From: Tannerella sp.
Lineage (GTDB): Bacteria; Bacteroidota; Bacteroidia; Bacteroidales; Tannerellaceae
DNA: 58,290 bases
Assembly: GCA_031272455.1 (NCBI GenBank)
Contig: JAISTS010000013.1
Location: forward strand, 1-58,290
Direction: 5' to 3'
The notes beneath the pieces are model-generated. The model searched no databases. It saw only the letters and a program-made list of their open reading frames with translations, and was not told where the DNA came from. Position 1 is the first letter of the stretch, and the number at the start of each line of letters is the position of its first letter. Below, in pieces: positions 8,542 to 17,798 of the stretch. The position numbers and the translations under genes were made by a program.

Positions 8542-11103
8542 ATGAAGGATATAAGGTTTGAATATCAATATGTTGTGCTTCTGCTATGCTTGTGCGTGGC
8601 GGGATGCAAACCTATTGCGCCCGTTACTTCCGACATCCTTATCGACCTCGAAAAGCCCGTTGTAGCCGTCAATCGCGAGCTTTACGGCTTGACGCTCGAA
8701 GAAATCAATCACGCTATCGAAGGCGGCATCTATGGCGAGATGATTCAAAATCGCAGTTTTGAGGATGGCGTCTTGCCGACGGGATGCACTTACGACCAGT
8801 TTGCCAACAGTCTGACCACTCCTTCGGGTTGGACTGTCCCGTTCGTCTCGCCCAACACCGTTCCGGGCTGGCGCACGCTAACGTCTGAGACGCAGCTCTT
8901 TATCGACACTTGGAGCCGTCCGATAAACGAATTTAACGAGCGCTCGCTGTGGGTCTATGTGCCGTTTCATGCCAAAGGCGGCGTCGTAGCCGAAGGGTTT
9001 GGCGGTATCAATGTCCGAAAAGGCGAGAAATATGATTTGTCGCTGTATATCAGGGGGCAACGCCATTCGCATATTAATGTCGAGCTGCGCGATTCGATGG
9101 CGGGGCGTGCCTTGAGCGATGCCTTCACCATCAATTATGCCTACGACTGGACGCGCGTACATTATATATTTACCGCCACCGACAGCGACCCTTCGGCGAC
9201 GCTGGTTTTCAGCGCCGACAGCTCTGCACTGTTCAATCTCGACATCGTATCGCTCTTTCCGCAAGATACTTGGCACGGGCGCACTAATGGCTTTCGTCGC
9301 GACCTGATGGAGGCTCTCGAAGCTCTTAATCCGCGTTTTGTGCGTTTCGCAGGCGGCGCTTCCGTCGAAGGATACGCCTCGTCAGCCCTTGCCGACTGGC
9401 AGGAGACGCTGCGTCCGATAGAAGAGCGGCGGCATCTCTGGGGGATGTACGGCTATGGCGTCAATCAGGGCGTCGGCTTGAATGACTTCCTTCAGCTGAG
9501 CGAAGACCTCGATGCCAAGCCCGTGTATGTCGTCAACGCCGGTCTGCTCAATCAGCGCTATCGCACTCGTTATCAGGATAAACCGATGGATTATTGGACG
9601 TCGCAGCTCACATCGGCTTTAGCTTATGCCAACGAGCCGACGGACTCGGTTTACGGCAGCCTCCGGCAGTCGCAGGGGCACTCGGAGCCGTATCGTCTCG
9701 ACAGGATTGAGATTGGCAGCGAGCATCGCGGACGCGAATATCTCAACCGTTACCGTCAACTGCGCGAAGCCGTCGGCAACAGGAATATAACGCTGATATC
9801 CAACAGCATTGACGGGGTGCGCGATTTCTCGCGCGAATGGATCGACACGCATTTCAATCTCAGTCCCGACTATCTTATCGCCTGTCATAACATTTTTGAT
9901 ATGAGCGATTTGACCTTGCAGACGCCTATGCGTTTTGTGGGCGAGTTTGGCGCTTCGTTTTCGCCCGAAGCCGGTACGTTGCGTGCGGCTGTCGGCGAGG
10001 CGGCGTTCCTGATAGGTGCAGAGCGCAATCCGCAGAATGTCAAAGGCATAGCCTATTCGCCCCTGCTCGGACACGCCGCGTTCCCGCTCTATGGCAAGCC
10101 CGCTATCCTGTTCGATGCCTCGCGTATAGCCAAAAGCCCGTCGTACTATGTGATGCAGATGTTTGCCGACAATCGCGGCGACGACCTGCTCGTTACCAAT
10201 GTGAAAACTTACGACAAGCCGCAGGTTAACGTCGGTGGCGCTGCCGTCATCCTGTTCGACTATCAGTTTGGCGTCAAGGATATTGCGTGGAACGGCGAGG
10301 AAGTGAAAACGGCATTTGTGCGCGACGACCGTATCAACAACAAATGGAGCGGACAGCCCGTGCGCCGCGAAGAAGTCGAAATCCTCTCGCTGCCCGAAGG
10401 TTTCGATTTTGAGAAGGAACAGAGCAAGGTGGTCGAAAATCGCGAGGTCGGCGACGCACGAGGGCAGCCATCTGATGTTTTTCGCCGTTATATGTTCTTT
10501 GGCGACGGCGAGGCGTACAACTACCGCATCTCGGTGAATATCAAAGAAGTGCAGGCGGGCGGGACGATAGAAATCCACGTGCGCGACAATGGCGAAGCCG
10601 AAGAGCTGTCGGATTATATCTCGCTGACGTTCCGCAACGGGCGAGCCGGACTGTATCATTGCGGAGGCAAGGTCGAGCGGCAGCTCACCGAGCCTGTGCC
10701 GGTCAATTTCACTAAGGATGTCTGGTATCGCGTCGAGATCGTCTGTGCCGATAACAGGATACAGTGCTATATCGACGGCACTATGATTATCAATGCCAAT
10801 GTGCCTTCGCGTCCTACGCTGCTGACGGTCGCCACTCGCGAAAACGAAACTAACACCGTCATACTCAAGGTTGTCAACACCACTCTGCACGAAGAATGGT
10901 GCTCGATCAATGTGGCTGGCGGCAGCTTCCGCAGCGAGGTCGAAGTGATACAACTGGCAGGGCGTCCCGACGCTCAAAACACACTGATGTCGCCCGAAGT
11001 GATAACGCCGACAAGCTCGACGCGCTCATTCTCGTTCAACCGACCCATCACATACCCCTTTCCCGCCAATTCGGTTACAATATTCCGTTTGAAAATGAAA
11101 TAG
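8542..11103 (+). CDS. GH51-type alpha-L-arabinofuranosidase lipoprotein
   Basis: The 853-residue protein has a lipoprotein signal (CLCVAGC near residues 17-23). It then shows GH51 features: LYGLTLEEINHAIEGGIYGE and QNRSFE near residues 48-75, a carbohydrate-binding-like insert, FVRFAGGASVEGY, and PIEERRHLWG. The expected acid/base Glu is in IEIGSEHRG (E394; the usual Asn before it is Ser) and the nucleophile Glu is in FVGEFGASF (E468). A LamG-like sandwich seems to occupy about 650-760. In this family the enzyme releases terminal arabinofuranose from arabinan or arabinoxylan. The next gene is convergent and ends one base after it. Confidence 0.85.
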   Translation: MKDIRFEYQYVVLLLCLCVAGCKPIAPVTSDILIDLEKPVVAVNRELYGLTLEEINHAIEGGIYGEMIQNRSFEDGVLPTGCTYDQFANSLTTPSGWTVPFVSPNTVPGWRTLTSETQLFIDTWSRPINEFNERSLWVYVPFHAKGGVVAEGFGGINVRKGEKYDLSLYIRGQRHSHINVELRDSMAGRALSDAFTINYAYDWTRVHYIFTATDSDPSATLVFSADSSALFNLDIVSLFPQDTWHGRTNGFRRDLMEALEALNPRFVRFAGGASVEGYASSALADWQETLRPIEERRHLWGMYGYGVNQGVGLNDFLQLSEDLDAKPVYVVNAGLLNQRYRTRYQDKPMDYWTSQLTSALAYANEPTDSVYGSLRQSQGHSEPYRLDRIEIGSEHRGREYLNRYRQLREAVGNRNITLISNSIDGVRDFSREWIDTHFNLSPDYLIACHNIFDMSDLTLQTPMRFVGEFGASFSPEAGTLRAAVGEAAFLIGAERNPQNVKGIAYSPLLGHAAFPLYGKPAILFDASRIAKSPSYYVMQMFADNRGDDLLVTNVKTYDKPQVNVGGAAVILFDYQFGVKDIAWNGEEVKTAFVRDDRINNKWSGQPVRREEVEILSLPEGFDFEKEQSKVVENREVGDARGQPSDVFRRYMFFGDGEAYNYRISVNIKEVQAGGTIEIHVRDNGEAEELSDYISLTFRNGRAGLYHCGGKVERQLTEPVPVNFTKDVWYRVEIVCADNRIQCYIDGTMIINANVPSRPTLLTVATRENETNTVILKVVNTTLHEEWCSINVAGGSFRSEVEVIQLAGRPDAQNTLMSPEVITPTSSTRSFSFNRPITYPFPANSVTIFRLKMK

Positions 11104-11104
11104 C

Positions 11105-12955
11105 TCAAAAGCGTTGCAGGTCGCAAAGCCGCTTGTAATAGCCGTTGAGAACGAGCAGACCGTCGTGGCGACCGCGTTCAACGATTTCGCCATTGTGCAT
11201 CACGCATATCTCGTCGGCATTGCATATCGTTGACAGTCGATGTGCTATGACTATTGTTGTGCGGTTGCGCATAAGCCGCTCAAGAGCCTCCTGTACAAGA
11301 CGTTCCGACTCGGTGTCGAGAGCCGATGTAGCCTCGTCGAGGATAAGGACGGGCGGGTTCTTAAGTATCGCGCGGGCTATGCTGATACGTTGGCGCTGAC
11401 CGCCGGAGAGTTTGCCGCCGCGATCGCCGATATTGGTGTTGTAGCCGTCGGGCGTCGCCATTATGAAATCGTGGGCGTTGGCGATACGGGCAGCCTCTTC
11501 GACCTCAGCTTGAGTGGCATTGACGACGCCAAAGGCTATGTTGTTGAAAAACGTGTCGTTGAACAGGATAGCTTCCTGGTTGACATTGCCCATCAGCCCG
11601 CGCAGGTCGGTCAGCGCCATCTCGCGTATGTCAGTCCCGTCAATCGTGATGCTGCCCCGCTCAATATCGTAGAAACGCGGCAGAAGGTCAACGAGCGTGC
11701 TTTTTCCCGATCCCGACTGTCCGACGAGCGCTATGGTTTTGCCTTTCTCGACCCGTAGCGAGACGTCGCGCAGCACCCACTCGTCGCGATAGCGAAACCA
11801 CACGTGGCTGTATTCTATGGCGCTGTTCATCGTCGCAGGCTTGGGATTGGCGGGCGAGACGATATTGCTCTCGGCATTAAGTATTTTATCAACGCGCTCG
11901 ACCGACGCAAGTCCTTTCTGGATGGCATAAACCGATTTGCTCAAGTCTTTTGCGGGATTGATGATGCTGTAGAATATCACAAGATAATAGATAAACACCG
12001 AGGCGTTGATGGCGGCGGCGCTGTTCGACAATATCAGCGTACCGCCATACCAAAGGATGATGACAATTGTCAGTGTGCCAAGAAATTCGCTCATCGGATG
12101 CGCCAATTGCTGACGGCGATAAATACGGTTGGTCGTCCGTCGAAACTGTTCATTGGTCTGCTCAAACCTCCGCTGTATCTTCTTCTCGGCAACGAAAGCC
12201 TTGATGATACGCAATCCACCGAGCGTCTCTTCGAGCTGGCTCATCAGCTGTCCGAGCTGAGTCTGTCCGAGTAAGGATCTTTTTTTCAACCGCTTGCCTA
12301 CCTGCCCCATAACATATCCGGCTAAGGGCAGCAGGACGAGCACAAACACCGTCAGTTGCCAGCTGATGACGAGCATTGCCATTAAATAGATGACAATCAG
12401 GATAGGATTTTTGAACAGCATATCGAGCGAACTCATTATCGACGCCTCTATCTCGTTGACGTCGCCCGATGCCCGCGCAATGATGTCGCCCTTGCGCTCC
12501 TCAGAAAAGAAACTGAGAGGCAACTCCGTGATTTTTCGGTTGATACGGTTGCGAATATCGCGCACTACGCCTGTGCGTATGGGTATCATCGTGTAGAATG
12601 CCATATACATCGCCCCCACTTTCAACAGCGTCATAGCCACCAGCGACAGCCCGACCATCAACAGCGTAAACTGCGTCCCGTGCTGGGCTATCAGATTGCC
12701 GATATACAGGAAAAAGTTGTCCTTGAGCAGCGTCGGAGCATCTTTCCACGTCTCCCACGAGCCGTAGTCCCACGACCAGTCGATAGCCGTATAAGTAGCC
12801 TCGCCCGTCTTGAAAAGTATGTCGAGAATGGGCACTACAAGCGCAAACGAAAATACATTCAACACCGCCGACAGTATATTGAATAAAATGTTCATTATCA
12901 TATACTTCTTGTACGGCGGAACGAACCGCTTGAGCACCCGGAAAAAGTCTTTCAT
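11105..12955 (-). CDS. msbA: MsbA-like ABC exporter (fused permease and ATPase)
   Basis: The 616-residue protein has an N-terminal six-helix exporter domain and a C-terminal ATPase with Walker A GQSGSGKST, signature LSGGQRQR, Walker B VLILDEATSALD and the H-loop IVIAHRL. Size and order match lipid A flippase MsbA and related half-transporters that act as homodimers in the inner membrane. I start at the ATG at 12955 because an upstream in-frame ATG at 13057 would add a basic, non-membrane extension that overlaps the promoter. The lipid A assignment is by family only; a drug exporter is possible. Confidence 0.8.
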   Translation of the reverse strand: MKDFFRVLKRFVPPYKKYMIMNILFNILSAVLNVFSFALVVPILDILFKTGEATYTAIDWSWDYGSWETWKDAPTLLKDNFFLYIGNLIAQHGTQFTLLMVGLSLVAMTLLKVGAMYMAFYTMIPIRTGVVRDIRNRINRKITELPLSFFSEERKGDIIARASGDVNEIEASIMSSLDMLFKNPILIVIYLMAMLVISWQLTVFVLVLLPLAGYVMGQVGKRLKKRSLLGQTQLGQLMSQLEETLGGLRIIKAFVAEKKIQRRFEQTNEQFRRTTNRIYRRQQLAHPMSEFLGTLTIVIILWYGGTLILSNSAAAINASVFIYYLVIFYSIINPAKDLSKSVYAIQKGLASVERVDKILNAESNIVSPANPKPATMNSAIEYSHVWFRYRDEWVLRDVSLRVEKGKTIALVGQSGSGKSTLVDLLPRFYDIERGSITIDGTDIREMALTDLRGLMGNVNQEAILFNDTFFNNIAFGVVNATQAEVEEAARIANAHDFIMATPDGYNTNIGDRGGKLSGGQRQRISIARAILKNPPVLILDEATSALDTESERLVQEALERLMRNRTTIVIAHRLSTICNADEICVMHNGEIVERGRHDGLLVLNGYYKRLCDLQRF

Positions 12956-12980
12956 CGCGACAGTAAATTTTTTTTTTCGG

Positions 12981-12988
12981 CAAAGGTA
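12981..12988 (-). promoter_or_regulatory. Possible -7 box for the ABC exporter gene
   Basis: On the minus strand it reads TACCTTTG, a match to TAnnTTTG, 26 bases before the chosen start codon. This supports starting at 12955 and not further upstream. No clear -33 element is seen. Confidence 0.45.
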
Positions 12989-13008
12989 CGAATTTTTTGC
13001 GATTTTTT

Positions 13009-13040
13009 TTTGTTGTATAAAATTAAAATACTTATATTTG
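13009..13040 (+). promoter_or_regulatory. Promoter of the oxidoreductase-isomerase operon
   Basis: TTTG at 13009-13012 and TATATTTG at 13033-13040 are separated by 20 bases, a good Bacteroidota -33/-7 pair. The first start codon follows 54 bases later. Confidence 0.6.
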
Positions 13041-13093
13041 CGGCGATACAATTGCATTTTTATAATTTACTAACTTTCTAAACCCAAAAGAGA

Positions 13094-14635
13094 ATGAAAC
13101 ATTCAAAAAGCATTAATGCCATGAATTTCTCACGGAGACAATTCATTGGAACAATGGCGTCTGCAGCTGCATTTACCATCGTGCCTCGCCATGTATTGGG
13201 CGGCGTAGGCTATACGGCGCCAAGCGACCTGCCCAATATTGCCGGTATAGGTATCGGCAGTCAGGGCGGCGGCGATATCCAGAATATCGCTACACCGGAT
13301 GTGCCTATCCAGCGCAGAGCCGGCTCGTCAGGTATGCTGATGCAGCCCTACGGAGGCATCCGTCCCGCACGCGGCGGATTTTTCCCCGGCGGCGGAGGCA
13401 CGCCCCCCGCAGGTGGCGGTCAACGTCCCGCAGGCGGAGCAGTAGCCAATTCCAACTCACCCATCCAGATGGGCGATGCCGGACAGGGTACGTTCAAACA
13501 TGCCAATATCTATGCCCTCTGCGACGTCGATCACGACTATGCAGGTCATATTATGGCTGGCTATCCCAAAGCTAAAAAGTATCACGACTTCCGTGAGATG
13601 ATTGACAAAGAGAAAGAAATCGACGGCGTACTGATCGGCACCCCCGACCACTGCCACGCCGTTATTGCCTCTTATGCCATGAACGCCGGAAAAGCTGTGT
13701 TTGTCGAAAAACCGATGGCGAAAACCATCTACGAGGTGCGCTATCTGCGCGATCTGGCTAAGAAAACAGGCGTCGTTACCCAGATGGGTAATCAGGGACA
13801 CAATGCCGAAGGGTCGATGCAAACCGTCGAATGGATACGCGCAGGCGCTATCGGCAATGTCCGCGAAGTGCACATGTGGTCGAACCGTCCGATGTGGAAA
13901 CAGGGCTACTTCCCCCGTCCCGACGCTCAACCCATCCCCGACAACCTCAAGTACGACCTCTGGCTCGGTCCGGCTAAAGAAGCTCCCTACAACGCCGAAT
14001 GTGTGCACTTTGCATGGCGCGGACTGTGGGACTACGGCACCGGCGCTATGGGCGATATGGGCGCGCACACCTTCGATGCTCCTATCTGGGCGCTCGACCT
14101 CGGTATGCCGACCAAGATTCAGGCTACGACCACGCCGTTCAACGACGTCTATCTGCCTCTCTCCGAATTTGTTGAATACGAATTTCCCGCACGCGGCAAT
14201 CAGCCTCCGGTGAAAGTTACCTGGAGCGATGGCGGCATCAAACCCGCCCGCCCGTCAGCTCTCGAAGCCGACCGCGCACTCAGGGAATGTCTCTACATCG
14301 GCGACAAGGGTATGATTATGCACGGCACGCACGGAGCAGCCCCCGAATTTATTCCCAAAAATCCCGATTTCAAAGAACCGGCTAAGACCCTCCCGCGTCC
14401 CAAGAGTATCTATGTGGACTGGGTAGAGGCTATCAAGGAAAAACGGAAAGCGGCGAACGACTTTGAAGTGGCAGCCAAGCTGACCGAAATTATGTTGCTC
14501 ACCAATATCGCAGTAGCAGCTCAACAGCTCAATATCACACTCGAATATGACGCTGAAAAGATGAAGATCACCAACTGCGAAGAGGCTAACAACTACTTCC
14601 ACTACGAGTATCGTAACGGATGGAAACTTTACTAA
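13094..14635 (+). CDS. Tat-exported Gfo/Idh/MocA family oxidoreductase
   Basis: The 513-residue protein has a twin-arginine leader (NFSRRQFIGT near residues 11-20). It carries a Rossmann fold with GIGIGSQGGG near 51-60, the sugar-dehydrogenase motif VEKPMAKT (202-210) and a C-terminal substrate domain with GAMGDMGAHTFD. These NAD(P)-binding enzymes oxidise or reduce sugars and polyols; exported members are common in Bacteroidota. A Gly/Pro-rich insertion of roughly 60 residues (about 69-132) interrupts the nucleotide-binding fold right after the glycine motif. An alternative ATG at 13121 would still keep the leader. The isomerase-like gene follows at once. Confidence 0.85.
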   Translation: MKHSKSINAMNFSRRQFIGTMASAAAFTIVPRHVLGGVGYTAPSDLPNIAGIGIGSQGGGDIQNIATPDVPIQRRAGSSGMLMQPYGGIRPARGGFFPGGGGTPPAGGGQRPAGGAVANSNSPIQMGDAGQGTFKHANIYALCDVDHDYAGHIMAGYPKAKKYHDFREMIDKEKEIDGVLIGTPDHCHAVIASYAMNAGKAVFVEKPMAKTIYEVRYLRDLAKKTGVVTQMGNQGHNAEGSMQTVEWIRAGAIGNVREVHMWSNRPMWKQGYFPRPDAQPIPDNLKYDLWLGPAKEAPYNAECVHFAWRGLWDYGTGAMGDMGAHTFDAPIWALDLGMPTKIQATTTPFNDVYLPLSEFVEYEFPARGNQPPVKVTWSDGGIKPARPSALEADRALRECLYIGDKGMIMHGTHGAAPEFIPKNPDFKEPAKTLPRPKSIYVDWVEAIKEKRKAANDFEVAAKLTEIMLLTNIAVAAQQLNITLEYDAEKMKITNCEEANNYFHYEYRNGWKLY

Positions 14636-14652
14636 CCCTCAATTTGACGAAT

Positions 14653-15810
14653 ATGGATAATAAAATCAATCTCATCCAATCGCGACGCGCGTTCCTCGGA
14701 ACCTCAGCCGCTCTTGCCGGAATAACCATCCTCCCGATGGGGCTTAATTCTTGCAAACCGGCGCCTGCGTCAGATGCAGCGGCGGCTGCCGACAGCGGCA
14801 AGCCCTGTTCAAAATTCGGTGGCGTACAAATCGGCACTATCACCTACAGCTGGCGCGACCAGCCGAGCGGACTGGAAAACACCATCAAGTATTGCGTCGA
14901 GGCAGGCATCAACTCCATCGAGCTGATGAGCAACGACCTCGAAGAATATCTGGGCGCTCCTCCCAATACGGCTATGGCTAAGATGCGCGAGTTTATGATG
15001 CAGCAACGGGCAGCCGGCGGCGGCGCTCCACCCTTTGGCGGTGGCGGCGGCGGTGGTCGTCCGGGTGCAGGCGGTCCTCCGCAAGGCGCAGGTGGTCCCC
15101 CGCAGGGCGGCGGCGCTCCTCCACAGCGCCCGCAAATGCCACCCGAACTGCAGGCAGAGATGGCGAAGTACAACGAAGAACTCAAAGCATGGCGTCTGTC
15201 GATCGACCTTAACAAGGTGGCGTCTGCCAAGCAGCTGCTCGATGACGCAGGCATCGAAGCGCATATCGTGAAGTTCTCGCCCGGCAACTGGGAAGACGAC
15301 CTGATCGACTATGCCTATACCGTAGCAAAAGCTATGGGCGCCAAGGGCGTGTCAGACGAGATAGGCGAAAATGCAGTGAAGAAAATGGCTCCCATCGCCG
15401 CTAAGCACGGTATGTATGCCATCTTCCATAATCACATGCAGTTTGCCGACGACCCCTCGTTCAGCTACGACCCCTTTATTGCCGTTTCCGATGCCGTCCG
15501 CTTTAACTTCGATTCGGGACACTACTTCGGCTCGACAGGTAAAAATCCTGTGGATATGATCAAGAAATATCACGACAAGATATTCAGCATTCATATCAAG
15601 GACAAAACCGGTCCGACAGCATCCGAACCCAACACCAATCAGGTCTGGGGACAGGGCGAAACACCGCTGTCGGAAATTCTGCTGCTGCTCAAGCAGGAGA
15701 AATATCCTATCTATGCCGATATCGAGCTTGAATACGACGTCAAGCCCTGGTCATCATCTGTAAGAGAGGTGAAGACTTGCGTGCAGTATGCCCGCAACAT
15801 CCTCATCTGA
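14653..15810 (+). CDS. Exported sugar phosphate isomerase/epimerase with Gly/Pro-rich insert
   Basis: The 385-residue protein starts with a Tat-like leader (QSRRAFLGTS) leading to a possible lipobox Cys (LNSC, residue 34). A TIM-barrel isomerase domain follows, with GTITYSW, the metal-ligand-like IFHNHMQF, FDSGHYF and IHIKDKTG. Residues about 120-164 form a Gly/Pro/Gln-rich low-complexity stretch inserted in the barrel. An upstream in-frame ATG at 14620 overlaps the previous gene and would precede the leader, so 14653 is preferred. It probably acts with the oxidoreductase 17 bases upstream on a common sugar or sugar-like substrate, which is not identifiable. Confidence 0.85.
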   Translation: MDNKINLIQSRRAFLGTSAALAGITILPMGLNSCKPAPASDAAAAADSGKPCSKFGGVQIGTITYSWRDQPSGLENTIKYCVEAGINSIELMSNDLEEYLGAPPNTAMAKMREFMMQQRAAGGGAPPFGGGGGGGRPGAGGPPQGAGGPPQGGGAPPQRPQMPPELQAEMAKYNEELKAWRLSIDLNKVASAKQLLDDAGIEAHIVKFSPGNWEDDLIDYAYTVAKAMGAKGVSDEIGENAVKKMAPIAAKHGMYAIFHNHMQFADDPSFSYDPFIAVSDAVRFNFDSGHYFGSTGKNPVDMIKKYHDKIFSIHIKDKTGPTASEPNTNQVWGQGETPLSEILLLLKQEKYPIYADIELEYDVKPWSSSVREVKTCVQYARNILI

Positions 15811-15851
15811 TTCTTTTTTCTTTGTTTTTCTTTAGTTATTATTAAAAATGA

Positions 15852-15886
15852 AAATAGCCGGAACGTTCAGTGTGTTCCGGCTATTT
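15852..15886. terminator. Bidirectional terminator between convergent operons
   Basis: A perfect 13-bp stem (AAATAGCCGGAAC with GTTCCGGCTATTT) closes a 9-base loop between the isomerase gene and the convergent SusD gene. Short A- and T-runs flank it. Confidence 0.8.
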
Positions 15887-15915
15887 CTGTTATCAGGCTT
15901 TATACCCGTTCTCGA

Positions 15916-17769
15916 CTATTTCCAGTCGGGATTCTGAACCAGCAAACCAGCCATTGTCTTGATCTGGTTGTTGGGGATAGGGAGAGTGTAAAGATTGTTC
16001 GGATAGATACGACCCTGATACTTGAACAGGTATTTCTGCTCGAAGGCGAGGAAGCCTGTCAGCTCGTCGTAAGCTATACCCCAGCGTGCGAGGTCGAACC
16101 ATCTGTGCCCTTCGAGACCCAACTCGATCTGACGCTCAAAGCGCAGAGCGGCTAAAGCGCCATCTTTGGTGGCAAACTGCGAGTCGGGATAGAGACCGAT
16201 GCGATAGTTGCCTGCAGCGTCGGCGCCCTTCTTGCCGTTAACAAGGTCATCGAGCACATATTGCGACGACGAGGGTTCCATAGTCTCGAAATCCGCGGCG
16301 TGCACGTAAGCATTTGCCGCGCGCGCGCGTACCTGATTGATATACTTGCCGGCTTCCTGATGAGCGCCGGTTTCGATCAACGCCTCGGCATACATAAGCA
16401 GTATGTCGGCATAGCGTATCAGGTGGAAGTTCTTAGCTGACGAACCGGCTGAGGTCGAGACAGTCAGACTGCCGCGGTCGGCGTTGTTCGGGATATTCTT
16501 CTTGTTAAGATACGGACCGCCATTGGAATACTCGCGAATCCAACCGTCGATGGTCAGAGGCACAGAGTAGTCAAGGTAGGGCGTCTCGAAACGTCCGATG
16601 CTGTAGTCGATACGCGGGTCGGTATAAACCGTCAGGTCGGTGTGAATACTGGTCGTACCTTCTTCGAGGCTCGACAGCGGCGTCTTGTTGCGATACGACT
16701 TGTCGAGCAGGGGCAGACCTTTATCGTCAACGATATACGAGTTAGCCATATCGTACGAGGGCTGATAGAATCCCCAGCCGCCCTGTCCGAGCTTACCGAC
16801 CATACCGATATGCGGACTGCCGTTGATAGCGTTGGTGGCGGTCTGCGTTCCGGAGATGGCGTGCTGTATGTCGAATACCGATTCGCCCGTCCAGTCGGCT
16901 ATGCCTGCGGTGTAGAGGTCGTTGTAGGTGTCGGCGAGTTTGTATTTCTGTCCCTTGCCGTCAACGCCGTTGTCGATGACCTGTTTGAGCGTCGAGAGAG
17001 CGTCGTTCCAGTGGTTAGACGTGCCGTTTTTGCCGTTGTAGGGCGACGAATAATAGACATATATCTTGCCCATCAATCCTGCGGCAGCCCATTTGTTGAC
17101 ATAGCCCGGAGTGCTCGACCACGAGTTGGGCAGGTCGTCGAACGCCTTCTTCGCGTCGGCTATCACCTTATCCCAGATGTAGATATAATTGCCCGATTCG
17201 TCAACGTTGGATACCTGCGGGTCGGTAGCTTTGGCAAATTCTTCGCTGCCAATGTAAGGTATGGCGGCGCCAAACACTTTGATTCCTTCAAAATGCCAGA
17301 ACGCACGCATAAAATACGCCTGAGCCATAGTCTCCGTATATTTGTCCTTGCTCTCGCCCTGAATAGCCGACAGCTCGTCTTTCGTGGCTTCGGCTTGGCT
17401 CATCAGGTTGTTGGCGCGGGCAATGCCGTTATACACAGCCGCCCACTTGCTCTGCAGATAGCCGTTGTCGGTCGTTATGTCGTACAGCTCCAGCTGGGTG
17501 AAGGTTGACTGGTCGGCATACGAACTGCCTTTGTTTGCCTGCCCGCCCATCACGTCGCCATACTGATAGTTGCTCAGCGGGGCGCCGAAGTTGCTGTAGT
17601 TCATCGTGTAAAGCCAGGCGTACATCCCGACTATTGTCATATCTATCCCTTCGTTGTTTTGCAGCGCGGTTGCATCGACCTTGCCCACGGGACGGATCTC
17701 TAAAAAATCTGAACAGCTTGTCATTGCTAACAGACTGATCATTATCGAAATAAATGTTATTTTCTTCAT
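15916..17769 (-). CDS. SusD/RagB family outer-membrane lipoprotein
   Basis: The 617-residue protein opens with a lipoprotein signal (LLAMTSC, Cys near residue 19) followed by SDFLEIRPVGK. It contains the canonical SusD features: ANNLMSQAEA, a YFMRAFWHFEGIKVFG helix, HLIRYADILLMYAEAL, and near the end FERQIELGLEGHRWFDLARWG with LYTLPIPNNQI. It should form the lid of the SusC barrel encoded directly upstream. It belongs to the classical SusD/RagB branch, not the SusD-like_2 branch of the other pair in this window. Confidence 0.95.
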   Translation of the reverse strand: MKKITFISIMISLLAMTSCSDFLEIRPVGKVDATALQNNEGIDMTIVGMYAWLYTMNYSNFGAPLSNYQYGDVMGGQANKGSSYADQSTFTQLELYDITTDNGYLQSKWAAVYNGIARANNLMSQAEATKDELSAIQGESKDKYTETMAQAYFMRAFWHFEGIKVFGAAIPYIGSEEFAKATDPQVSNVDESGNYIYIWDKVIADAKKAFDDLPNSWSSTPGYVNKWAAAGLMGKIYVYYSSPYNGKNGTSNHWNDALSTLKQVIDNGVDGKGQKYKLADTYNDLYTAGIADWTGESVFDIQHAISGTQTATNAINGSPHIGMVGKLGQGGWGFYQPSYDMANSYIVDDKGLPLLDKSYRNKTPLSSLEEGTTSIHTDLTVYTDPRIDYSIGRFETPYLDYSVPLTIDGWIREYSNGGPYLNKKNIPNNADRGSLTVSTSAGSSAKNFHLIRYADILLMYAEALIETGAHQEAGKYINQVRARAANAYVHAADFETMEPSSSQYVLDDLVNGKKGADAAGNYRIGLYPDSQFATKDGALAALRFERQIELGLEGHRWFDLARWGIAYDELTGFLAFEQKYLFKYQGRIYPNNLYTLPIPNNQIKTMAGLLVQNPDWK

Positions 17770-17798
17770 TTTAGATGTAATTTAAATGTTAGAAATAA

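Noticed and set aside
9619..10977. 452-codon open frame antisense to the GH51 gene
   Set aside because: The opposite strand carries clear GH51 motifs; the antisense frame has no recognisable domain and reflects codon bias of the real gene.
15001..15145. Gly/Pro-coding repeats considered as a minisatellite or CRISPR-like array
   Set aside because: The units are irregular, lie inside an open gene and keep the reading frame; there are no spacers.
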